From: Verrucomicrobiaceae bacterium
GTDB lineage: Bacteria > Verrucomicrobiota > Verrucomicrobiia > Verrucomicrobiales > Verrucomicrobiaceae
Length of the DNA: 64,000 nt
Assembly: GCA_016713035.1 (NCBI GenBank)
Contig: JADJPW010000002.1
Location: 62,001-126,000 of the forward strand
Direction of reading: 5' to 3'
The notes below the pieces were generated by a model. It saw nothing but the letters and a program-made list of their open reading frames with translations, made no database searches and was not told the origin of the DNA. This document shows, piece after piece, positions 1 to 6,338 of the stretch. A program made the position numbers and the translations under genes. Numbering within the stretch: position 1 is the first letter of the stretch; every line of letters starts with the position of its first letter.

Positions 1-1
1 T

Positions 2-1042
2 TTAGCGAACCAAACAGGCATAGCGGTCCATGTTGTAGACCAGATTGCTGAGGTGGTTGTGCTGTGTGGCTCGTTTCAATCCAATGCTCCGACACAGATC
101 GGCTCCCATCTGCGTCATTCGCGCGAAGATGTGCTCTACCCTCACACGCATCCGGCTGATCGTGTGGTTGGTCTGCATTTCAGCTTCGCTCAGCGGGTGA
201 CCTCGTGTGGCTTTGCGCATCAGGAACTCCTGCGCGTTGAGCTTGATGAGATACGCCTCGTGCTCCGCGCTGTGATAGGCCGAGTCGGCGAGCACGGCCT
301 GATCTTTGTCATCAAGCAGTCCTTCAAACACTTGGCTGTCGTGGACACTGGCGGGCGTGGTGGTGGAGTTGATGATGATCTTGGTTTTCAAGTCGGCCTT
401 CACATGGTTCTTCCAGCCGTAGTGCGACTCGTTGTTCTTCTTCGTCCAGCGTGCTTCGCTGTCTTTCTGGCGGCCCACGGCGGGGTTCTCGTCGAACTCT
501 TCGGGGCGTTCGCCCTGCTTGATGCGCTGGTTCGCCTCGCGGCTGTTGCGCTGGCGTGGGGCTTCCGTGAAGCTGGCGTCCACGATGCTGCCTTCTCGCG
601 CGACGATGCCTTTGCTTTCGAGCATCTGGCCGAAGGTGTCGAAGAGTTTGCGACTGCCTTCTCGTCCATCTGCCTCAATGCGTTGCTTAAAGTCCCAGAT
701 GGTTTTGGCGTCAGGGATGTCGTCGCCGATGCGCAGGCCGAGGAAGGCTTTAAAACTGGTGCGGTCAAAGATTTGCTCCTCGGTGGCGTCGTCGCTGAGG
801 CCGTGGAACTTCTGTAGCACAAGGACTTTGAACATCAGCACGGGGTCGAACGGGGGCTTGCCGCCCTTGGTCCAGTCGCGGGTGGCGTAGCCAGTGAGAT
901 CTTCGAGCAGCGGGCGGAAACTTTCCCAAGAGATAACGTCGCGCAGCTTGAGGATGCCGAGGGTTTTGGCGGCGACGGCCTGCTCATGTTCAATGGCGGA
1001 GAACAGTCCGCCGCCTCGTTCTGTCTTGCGGTAGCGCTTCAT
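2..1042 (-). CDS. IS5-family transposase
   Basis: DDE transposase of 346 residues, full length for the IS5 group. It should cut and rejoin the ends of its own insertion sequence. An N-terminal DUF772-like region (about 20-105) has the typical run D66-P-V-L-M-F-K and later D111-A-K-T-I-W. The catalytic DDE triad is best placed at D155 (IVDASF), D253 (LADSAYHS) and E303 (RVRVEHIF). The stop codon is at positions 2-4, so the gene is complete but the left end of the element is not visible. An AGGGG stretch precedes the ATG. The gene lies 15 bases downstream of, and codirectional with, the next gene, so the inverted repeat at this end would have to fall inside or next to that gene's 3' end. Confidence 0.93.
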   Translation of the reverse strand: MKRYRKTERGGGLFSAIEHEQAVAAKTLGILKLRDVISWESFRPLLEDLTGYATRDWTKGGKPPFDPVLMFKVLVLQKFHGLSDDATEEQIFDRTSFKAFLGLRIGDDIPDAKTIWDFKQRIEADGREGSRKLFDTFGQMLESKGIVAREGSIVDASFTEAPRQRNSREANQRIKQGERPEEFDENPAVGRQKDSEARWTKKNNESHYGWKNHVKADLKTKIIINSTTTPASVHDSQVFEGLLDDKDQAVLADSAYHSAEHEAYLIKLNAQEFLMRKATRGHPLSEAEMQTNHTISRMRVRVEHIFARMTQMGADLCRSIGLKRATQHNHLSNLVYNMDRYACLVR

Positions 1043-1060
1043 GGCCCCTTTTATGGCCTA
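2..1060 (-). mobile_element. IS5-type insertion sequence, ends not resolved
   Basis: The interval is defined only by the intact transposase. I could not identify terminal inverted repeats or a target duplication: the left end is outside the window and the right end merges with the 3' end of the gene at 1058-1729. The limits are therefore approximate. Confidence 0.5.
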
Positions 1061-1729
1061 TGGTTGCTCTCGATCAATGAATTGCCTGGGGAAAGGAGGT
1101 TTCCAGAGGTGCCCATCAATAAACTGTTCGATCAAATCCATGTCCCGACTGCCAGAACGCAAGGCCCGGTTGACCTCCAGAAGCATTCTTGAGCAAAGTT
1201 CAACCTCGCTTGATGCCATGCGAGCTTTCGCCCTTTCGCGGCACTTCTCCACTAGCTTGAAGATGGAAACCATGCCTGTATTCCGCATGACTTGATCAGT
1301 TCTCACGTCTGGAGACGAACGAATAAAACGAGAGGTGATTTGGCTCACTATTTCCATCGCCCTGGCGAAGTCTTCCGAATCCACCTCCAACATCTGCCGC
1401 AACTGAGAGACGAAACTGTCTAGTTCATCGTCGCCAGGTTTAAATGGCGGAATAAGCTGTTCCTCGGAGGGAGCTTCTGGCTCCGCAGCAGAAATCTCAG
1501 GTGTCTTTTGCCCGGCTTCAGAAGAGGCGCTTTCAATCGAGATGATACCTTCGGTAAACACGCAACGCGTTTTACCGGAGGCAAAGATCAGCAAATATTC
1601 ATCACCAACCTCACTAACCACGCCAGTATAGGCCGCGCCCCCCTGCAAGATCACGGAGATACACTCCCCGCAAGAAACGAGTTTCCGAATGATTCGCATA
1701 CGGGGGTTTTCTCTCAGTTCGGACTGCAT
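1058..1729 (-). CDS. hypothetical protein with Sm-like N-terminal segment
   Basis: Protein of 223 residues that I do not recognise as a whole. Residues about 24-50 have the alternating hydrophobic pattern and glycine placing of an Sm/Hfq-like or small beta-barrel fold (ISVILQGG, YTGVVSEVGDEYLLI). An acidic, Pro/Ser/Glu-rich linker follows (about 68-100), then a mostly helical C-terminal half rich in charged residues. No signal peptide or membrane segment is visible. It lies beside an IS5 transposase, and its last residues (KPPFPRQFIDREQP) could be derived from the insertion-sequence end, so the native C-terminus is uncertain. RNA or protein binding through the barrel is only a guess. Confidence 0.6.
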   Translation of the reverse strand: MQSELRENPRMRIIRKLVSCGECISVILQGGAAYTGVVSEVGDEYLLIFASGKTRCVFTEGIISIESASSEAGQKTPEISAAEPEAPSEEQLIPPFKPGDDELDSFVSQLRQMLEVDSEDFARAMEIVSQITSRFIRSSPDVRTDQVMRNTGMVSIFKLVEKCRERAKARMASSEVELCSRMLLEVNRALRSGSRDMDLIEQFIDGHLWKPPFPRQFIDREQP

Positions 1730-1866
1730 TTTAAACGATTTGGGTTATTTAAAACTAGGCAGCATCCAAATCTATACAATCACGAAGGTTTTTGGAAATA
1801 GAGATGTAACTAGTTGGTAACGATAAAACAACTAAGGCCGACCAAGGCAAGGCCCGCGTTAAATAG

Positions 1867-1962
1867 TCACCCAACTGCGGTCATTTCGGCAAGATCGACG
1901 ACAAGGACATCATCTGGGAGCTCACCAACAAGGCCGACGCTCTCAAGAAAGCCGCGAAGTAA
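1867..1962 (+). pseudogene. metK: 3' fragment of S-adenosylmethionine synthetase (metK)
   Basis: An open stretch ending at TAA 1960-1962 encodes GHFGK, then DDKDIIWELTNKADALKK and a short end. This matches the extreme C-terminus of MetK, where a YGHFG motif is followed by a W-E-x-T-x-K-A-D/E-x-L tail. Only about 28 codons remain, and a stop codon (1864-1866) precedes the fragment. The metK terminator hairpin at 2038-2071 still follows. The upstream DNA (about 1730-1875) shows no MetK coding. MetK is normally essential, so an intact copy must exist elsewhere. The pattern fits a duplicated gene end left by site-specific integration. Confidence 0.75.
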
Positions 1963-1970
1963 AAGTTGCC

Positions 1971-2017
1971 CAGTTGCGGTGCAACTGGCCACCAGCCTTT
2001 GTTGCGCAGCAACAAAG
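1971..2017 (+). repeat. two small perfect hairpins after metK fragment
   Basis: cagttgc/gcaactg (1971-1987, 3-base loop) and ctttgttgc/gcaacaaag (1997-2017, 3-base loop) lie between the metK stop and the main terminator. They may be part of the transcription-end region or remnants of repeats. The rest of 1730-2136 holds only the metK fragment and the terminator. I see no other gene there. Confidence 0.6.
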
Positions 2018-2037
2018 CTACTTTGCTCGAAATACTC

Positions 2038-2071
2038 AAAAAGCCGCGCAGCGACCCTGCGCGGCTTTTTT
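2038..2071 (+). terminator. Rho-independent terminator of metK
   Basis: Perfect 13-base stem (aaaaagccgcgca with tgcgcggcttttt) around a 7-base loop, followed by a T run. It lies 75 bases downstream of the metK fragment stop codon and, thanks to the A/T-flanked stem, could act in both directions. Confidence 0.88.
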
Positions 2072-2136
2072 CTTGCAACCCACCTCGTGCATCACAGCGT
2101 GCAAAAGAGCTCTATCGTGAACAATTAGCCTCAACC

Positions 2137-2920
2137 ATGCATTCCCCGATCCGCGTCACTATCTGGAACGAATTCGTCCATGAACGTCAAAATCCCGTGG
2201 TCGCAGAGATTTATCCCAGAGGTATCCATGGAGCACTCCAGGAGGCTCTGGGAGTCCATACGGACTTGGTCATTCGGACGGCTACGCTGGAGGAAGCGGA
2301 GCAGGGGCTCTCGCAGGATGTCCTAGATCAGACAGATGTGCTTTTGTGGTGGGGGCATGCGGCGCATGACTCGGTGCTCGATGAGACGGTGACACGGGTG
2401 CAGCAGCGGGTGATCGCGGGCATGGGATTGATCGTTTTGCACTCGGGGCACTGGTCAAAGGTCTTTAAGCGGCTGATGGGCACGAGCTGTGCGCTGTGTT
2501 GGCGTGAAGCAGGTGAGCGGGAGCGTGTGTGGGTCGTAAATCCGGGTCATCCGATTGCGGAGGGGCTGGGGAGAGCATATCGAGATCGAGCACTCCGAGA
2601 TGTATGGTGAGCCCTTTGGCATCCCGACGCCTGATGAGTTGATTTTTGTGTCATGGTTCCAGGGTGGAGAGGTCTTTCGCAGTGGAGCGACCTGGACACG
2701 CGGTAGTGGGCGCATTTTTTACTTCAGTCCAGGTCATGAGGTCTATCCGATCTACCATCACCCTGAGATCCAGCGAGTGATCGCAAACGGCATCCGCTGG
2801 GCACGCCCACAGGGAGTGGCCGCAAAAACACCGCGCCATGTGCCGGTGGAGGAGGCACGGGAAAAGCTCACGGTGCGTGGCGGCTCCGTGCATGGAAATG
2901 ATGGAATGCTAGCGCAGTAA
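2137..2920 (+). pseudogene. ThuA-like protein, frameshifted
   Basis: ThuA-type (trehalose-utilisation-like, class I amidotransferase fold) protein, common in Verrucomicrobia and Planctomycetes. The N-terminal part runs from ATG 2137 ([17 protein letters not shown]) through [11 protein letters not shown] and [17 protein letters not shown]. The rest is in the next frame from about 2570 ([17 protein letters not shown], then FSPGHEVYPIYHHPEIQ). The two parts join exactly if one G is removed from the GGGG run at 2568-2571 ([11 protein letters not shown]). The reading frame is therefore broken by a one-base insertion, either a real mutation or a sequencing error. Its enzymatic role is not established. 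It lies between the metK terminator and tRNA-Val. Confidence 0.85.
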
Positions 2921-3005
2921 ATGGTGCATGGGAGTGCGCCGCGATTGGATTTTCCGTTTGCTGTGAGGGGGCAACTCTGCTTTAGGCAGGCCCCACGATC
3001 ATTCC

Positions 3006-3080
3006 GCGCGGTTAGCTCAGCGGTAGAGCACTGCCTTCACACGGCAGGGGTCGCAGGTTCGAACCCTGCACCGCGCACCA
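3006..3080 (+). tRNA. tRNA-Val (anticodon CAC)
   Basis: Complete cloverleaf with acceptor stem gcgcggt/accgcgc, D arm, anticodon stem ctgcc/ggcag with loop ttcacac giving anticodon CAC, T arm gcagg-ttcgaac-cctgc, discriminator A, and an encoded CCA (3078-3080). Its 3' end from 3056 is the attachment core of the integrated element to the right. The integrase ORF runs antisense into the tRNA. The full tRNA is preserved, as expected for tRNA-targeting tyrosine integrases. Confidence 0.97.
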
Positions 3081-4291
3081 TTTCCATTTTTGGACACAGT
3101 TGGACTAAGTGCGCCAATTAGCTTGTTTTCAGGGGTTTCAGAGGATGGAAGCAAGATGTTCTTTTGGGCAGTCGAAGACGCAGTTGGACACTTTAAGACC
3201 AAATCTTGTGGCGTATTTTGAGCAGGTTTGGTGATGCCTGGCAGTGAACGCAGCGCCTCAGCTAAAGGAAGCTGGCCCGCGTCAGTGTAGGTTCTCATCG
3301 TCAGCTTGATGTCACTGTGACGCATGATTTCCATGGCTACACGAGGCGCTACACCGCTCTTATTCAATTCCGTGCAAAGAGTCGTGCGCAGAGCATGGAA
3401 GTCAGCCGTTTCCCCCTTTGCATCAACATAAGGAATACCTGCCTCTTCGAGGTCTGCTTTGAAGCGCGGCATGCGTGGCACAAGGCCTTTGAATACGCGA
3501 TCCGTAGGGCCAAATTTTGAAGGCCGAATCTCCTGAAGCGCCTTCACAACCTCGAAGCGCAATGGTATGCGAGCCTCTTTTCCGTTCTTCGTAGTCGATG
3601 CCCTGGCCGTGATTGTAGGCGTAGCAGAAAGGTCAACATCGCACCAGCGAACTTGCTGCAGCTCGCTACGGCGAAGACCTGTGAAGGCAGCGGTGATATA
3701 TGTTGCGGCGCGTTGACCTGAAACACGCAACAATCGAGTCAGTTCCTCAGCAGTGAAAGCGCGGCGGCGCATTGTCTCTTTTCCTGCGGTAGATACGTTC
3801 TCGACACTTGCAAAGGGATTACGCTCTAAACGCTCCATCTTGACCATCCACTCAGCGAAGGAATGCAGAGCACACCGGTAATCGTTAAGCGTTTTGGGGC
3901 CGAAAGTCTGCCGTGATCGCCACTTCTCAAAGGAGTCACGGCGTAGATCACGCGGTAAACTCCAGGCGCACTCCGAAAAGATGCGCTGGAGCTGCTTTTC
4001 ACGTGCTCGCACATACTTGGAGACATCACCGGCAATTTCGAGCGAGCGCAAGAAACCCTCCAGATGTACGGAAAGTTCGTGCTTGGCAGCCTCGCGCATC
4101 GCCTTTGGAGCCGCAACGCCATCATGTTCTTCAAGGGCTTCTTTGAAGGCTTGATCGGCGATTCGTTGAGCCAACCGCTTATCCGTACGCTTCGTGCATC
4201 CATAGACGCGTTCCTGTGGATTGTTGATGTAGTAATAAAAGCGCCAATAGCGACTTCCACCCTTTCGAGGTTTTACGAGATAGACAGGCAT
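3017..4291 (-). CDS. int: tyrosine recombinase (integrase)
   Basis: Phage-type integrase of 424 residues that should insert and excise the element at tRNA-Val. The N-terminal part (1-60) suits arm-site binding, about 70-160 is a SAM-like core-binding domain, and 178-340 is the catalytic domain. Active-site residues are R207 (TGLRRSEL), K235 (TTKNGKE), H299 and R302 (HALRTT), H325 (RHSDIKL) and nucleophile Y335 (RTYTD). The last 20 or so residues (starting GARCRVRTCDP) are simply the antisense reading of the attachment core and tRNA, so they change on excision. In the circle the same frame would end at 6201. The gene lies 3 bases downstream of the excisionase-like gene, implying one operon. 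Confidence 0.95.
   Translation of the reverse strand: MPVYLVKPRKGGSRYWRFYYYINNPQERVYGCTKRTDKRLAQRIADQAFKEALEEHDGVAAPKAMREAAKHELSVHLEGFLRSLEIAGDVSKYVRAREKQLQRIFSECAWSLPRDLRRDSFEKWRSRQTFGPKTLNDYRCALHSFAEWMVKMERLERNPFASVENVSTAGKETMRRRAFTAEELTRLLRVSGQRAATYITAAFTGLRRSELQQVRWCDVDLSATPTITARASTTKNGKEARIPLRFEVVKALQEIRPSKFGPTDRVFKGLVPRMPRFKADLEEAGIPYVDAKGETADFHALRTTLCTELNKSGVAPRVAMEIMRHSDIKLTMRTYTDAGQLPLAEALRSLPGITKPAQNTPQDLVLKCPTASSTAQKNILLPSSETPENKLIGALSPTVSKNGNGARCRVRTCDPCRVKAVLYR
3056..3081 (+). repeat. attL core (tRNA-Val 3' end)
   Basis: Left copy of the 26-bp direct repeat, covering the T arm from ggttcgaac, the acceptor 3' strand, CCA and two more bases. The copy at 6273-6298 is identical. The flanking bases differ at once on both sides, which fixes the limits. 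Confidence 0.93.
3205..3220 (+). repeat. 16-bp direct repeat, left copy
   Basis: cttgtggcgtattttg occurs here inside the integrase 3' end and again at 6211-6226 inside orf64, both in the same orientation and each near one end of the element. On the minus strand both encode QNTPQ. They could be arm-type integrase/excisionase sites or a relic of a duplicated integrase tail. Confidence 0.6.
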
Positions 4292-4294
4292 AAT

Positions 4295-4486
4295 TCAAAA
4301 GCTGGAAGGGAGTTTCTTGAGGAAGTGTTCAAGGCATTCTGGCTTCACAACCCAACGGTTACGAAGCTTATGTGCTTTGAGCTGCCGGTCTGCCACCATC
4401 CTTTGGATGGTGCGGCGTGATCGCCGCAAGATAGGTGCAACTTCGGGAAGGGTTAGGTACGCTTTGTCTGAGGGGATATAATTCAT
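4295..4486 (-). CDS. excisionase-like small HTH protein
   Basis: Protein of 63 residues with a MerR/excisionase-type winged HTH. It begins with YLTLPEVAPILRRSRRTIQR, continues with a recognition helix and wing (MVADRQLKAHKLRNRW), and ends with VVKPECLEHFLKKL. This is the usual layout of the helix_turn_helix_17 group that acts as excisionase or copy-control factor. It lies immediately upstream of int, the normal place for xis. DNA bending at the attachment site and repression of the operon promoter are family-based inferences. Confidence 0.8.
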   Translation of the reverse strand: MNYIPSDKAYLTLPEVAPILRRSRRTIQRMVADRQLKAHKLRNRWVVKPECLEHFLKKLPSSF

Positions 4487-4892
4487 AGCTTAACATGATG
4501 AAATAACCCAGGGCCTACCGCACATGCAGTAGAACAAACCCAAGGTTAACTCTCGCCTCCAGGGAGGTGAGTAGTGAATCCGTGCCGGGCGGATTCACTG
4601 AAGAGATGTTTGTTTCCGGCGAGGACGTACCAAGCCCTCTTGCTATGAAGTATGTGTATCAACCAACGAGCACCAACTCGGATGCAACGGGCCACATATT
4701 GGCGTCGAAGTTAGACAATATAAGCAATTTGGAGTCAATGTAGATTTTCGAGAAAACAATAAAATCACAATCCGTCTTGAGGTGGCACTGGCGTTGCACT
4801 GAAGAACGAACGCTGCCGCTCGCCGACTGACTCCCCCGGCATTGCAGAGTAGCAACCCCGCCGCCTTCCAGAGTCTCGTTTTCTACCGGATG
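4487..4892. other. noncoding gap of the element
   Basis: About 400 bases between rep (upstream side of xis-int) and the xis start. I see one strong perfect inverted repeat (4573-4599) and a purine-rich stretch. An open frame at 4643-4855 on the minus strand has no convincing features. This interval must hold the xis-int promoter and could hold a replication origin or a rep terminator. Confidence 0.6.
4573..4599. repeat. 10-bp perfect inverted repeat
   Basis: agtgaatccg and cggattcact flank a 7-base loop (tgccggg). The repeat lies upstream of xis and downstream of rep on the minus strand. No clear T run follows it, so an origin or operator is as likely as a terminator. Confidence 0.7.
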
Positions 4893-6107
4893 CTACGCAT
4901 CCTTTTGGCGGCTCCACTGAGCGAATGAAGAAGCTGGTGCATCAAGACGGCTAATCGCTTCGACGAAAGCGGACGCGTCACACAGCAAGCGCACGCGATC
5001 ATTGTTCCGTGCCTTCCAGCGTTTGGGCATTGAGGATCTTCTATTCATCAGAAACTCCTTATAGCAAATCCACTGATCGAGATGCGGCTCAACATAGAAG
5101 CTGAACTCCTCATCATCGACGACACCTCCACGATTCCAACGCCACCACACGAGTTTTTCCTTCCCTTCTCGGAGCTGGGCAAGGCCCTGTTCCCATCCCA
5201 AGCGTGAACCAATAACTTTATTGGGTGTTTCTCCATCCATACTTTCAAGAAATCTCCGCCAGAATCCGCGGTTCACGTCGTCTTCCATCTTTCGCCGGGC
5301 TATGCGCCTGATCTGAAACGCCTTCTTCCCATCCAGTGGCAATGATACGGCTTCTGGAACCGGAAGCATCTCCGCGTTGATTTTCCCCCAATACCTGCCC
5401 GTGAAATTACCCGGCCTAGTTTGATCTCCTTTGCTCATGTACTTGGCAAAATAGTTCATCGCTCCTCCAATGCTTTTGATGCGGTCAACTTGAGTCCCGG
5501 CCTCGCCCAAATGCTTGTCTCCGTTGTGGGCTATTTGATACCACTTTTCCTTCACCCACTTGCGCACATCCTCTATCAGCACCTCCCAAAGTCCAAAGAG
5601 CATGAGGTGATAATGAGCAGCCCCTCTTGCTTGAAACTCCAGTTTCCAAATGCCCGAGCATCGCGGCCATCTTCGCAGAAGGTAGGTTATGAATTTCTTC
5701 AGGTGATACTTATAGACCTCGTGATTGTCTGGGGCTGGATATTCGGCGGGATAGGTCAATGTGACCACGAGTGCTCTGCCAAGCTCAGCACGTCGCATCA
5801 TACCCAAGCATCGCTTTAAACGTGTGCGGCTAGACGTGCTCCATTCGGTTACCTTTTGCCTCTTCTTGGCACTTCCATTCTTTGAAGGAACACGCGGCAA
5901 AGGTACTTCTACATCAATCAAAGAAGCTCCTGGATAAAAGGTTATACGTGACGGCGGCTTCTCAAATCGGTTTACTCCATTTGTTCCGTTATGCAGCTTG
6001 GATAAACCCGCTGCCGCCCCTTGAGCGGCCAGGTGTCGCGCTCCGCTTGCGCCCCCTGGCTGCTCAAGGGGAGTGCGACGAATCGTGTAATCTCGCGATT
6101 TCATCAC
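4893..6107 (-). CDS. rep: HUH rolling-circle replication initiator (Rep)
   Basis: Protein of 404 residues that should nick one strand and start rolling-circle replication. Motif I is LVVTLTYP (113-120). Motif II, the metal-binding HUH, is H165-Y-H167 in GAAHYHLMLFG. Motif III with the catalytic tyrosine is MNYFAKYMSKG (Y219 or Y223, with K222/K226). The layout resembles replication-associated proteins of small ssDNA phages and rolling-circle plasmids. The first 40 or so residues look unconserved and are encoded by a large hairpin. Start: GTG at 6107 followed at once by ATG at 6104. The ATG overlaps the orf64 stop (TGATG), implying translational coupling. Confidence 0.87.
   Translation of the reverse strand: MMKSRDYTIRRTPLEQPGGASGARHLAAQGAAAGLSKLHNGTNGVNRFEKPPSRITFYPGASLIDVEVPLPRVPSKNGSAKKRQKVTEWSTSSRTRLKRCLGMMRRAELGRALVVTLTYPAEYPAPDNHEVYKYHLKKFITYLLRRWPRCSGIWKLEFQARGAAHYHLMLFGLWEVLIEDVRKWVKEKWYQIAHNGDKHLGEAGTQVDRIKSIGGAMNYFAKYMSKGDQTRPGNFTGRYWGKINAEMLPVPEAVSLPLDGKKAFQIRRIARRKMEDDVNRGFWRRFLESMDGETPNKVIGSRLGWEQGLAQLREGKEKLVWWRWNRGGVVDDEEFSFYVEPHLDQWICYKEFLMNRRSSMPKRWKARNNDRVRLLCDASAFVEAISRLDAPASSFAQWSRQKDA
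6017..6071. repeat. 17-bp near-perfect hairpin within 5' part of rep
   Basis: ccccttgagcggccagg (6017-6033) and cctggctgctcaagggg (6055-6071) pair with one mismatch around a 21-base, GC-rich loop. A hairpin with an exposed loop inside or beside rep is the usual form of a rolling-circle double-strand origin, so this is a candidate nick site. The alternative is an inserted REP-type palindrome. Confidence 0.65.
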
Positions 6108-6298
6108 TTCCGCCCTCCTTTCCAGGACTGCACCATCGCTAGAACGGCGGCTTTCAGTTCAGCAGGCAATTCAGGCCATACCTCAGCAATCTCGACGAAA
6201 TCAGGGGAGGCTTGTGGCGTATTTTGGTGCAGGTGCTCGCGCTCGCCCTTGTGTTTCCGAGGCTTGCTTGCCGGTTCGAACCCTGCACCGCGCACCAT
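6104..6298 (-). CDS. orf64, small protein starting in the attachment core, coupled to rep
   Basis: Open frame of 64 codons. Its first ATG (6298) and GTG (6295) lie inside the attachment core, so MVRGAGFEP is tRNA antisense. The C-terminal half (from VEIAEVWPELPAEL to AMVQSWK) looks like a real short helical domain, a segment type I recall in tails of integrases of related phyla. Its stop overlaps the rep start (TGATG), suggesting coupled translation. It shares QNTPQ with the end of Int. It may be a displaced integrase tail or a leader protein for rep. Its expression depends on what lies upstream: chromosome when integrated, the int gene when circular. Confidence 0.55.
   Translation of the reverse strand: MVRGAGFEPASKPRKHKGEREHLHQNTPQASPDFVEIAEVWPELPAELKAAVLAMVQSWKGGRK
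6211..6226 (+). repeat. 16-bp direct repeat, right copy
   Basis: Identical to 3205-3220, and 46 bases inside the right attachment core. See the left copy for interpretation. Confidence 0.6.
6273..6298 (+). repeat. attR core (duplicate tRNA-Val 3' end)
   Basis: Second copy of the 26-bp core, without the rest of a tRNA. It marks the right limit of the element. Chromosomal sequence resumes at 6299, 40 bases before the end of the lipoprotein gene. Confidence 0.93.
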
Positions 6299-6338
6299 CG
6301 TTCATCCGTGTGATCAACTCGGATCTTTTGCAGAAGGC

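Larger units (their letters stand above)
3056..6298 (-). mobile_element. minimal int-xis-rep integrative element at tRNA-Val
   Basis: Element of about 3.2 kb bounded by 26-bp perfect direct repeats (3056-3081 and 6273-6298), which are the tRNA-Val 3' end including CCA and two following bases. It carries a tyrosine integrase, an HTH excisionase-like protein, an HUH rolling-circle Rep and a small ORF coupled to rep, all on the minus strand. No capsid, relaxase, type IV secretion, resistance or toxin gene is visible. It fits an integrative rolling-circle plasmid or a minimal phage/ICE satellite. All parts look intact, so excision is plausible. Confidence 0.9.

Noticed and set aside
53..890. Long open frames antisense to the IS5 transposase
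   Set aside because: They cover the same bases as an intact, motif-rich transposase and have no family features.
3017..3080. Last residues of the integrase read as a conserved tail
   Set aside because: They are the antisense translation of tRNA-Val and the core, so they are not a protein feature and change on excision.
4643..4855. 70-codon frame in the noncoding part of the mini-element
   Set aside because: No ribosome site, composition unlike a protein, no recognisable motif.
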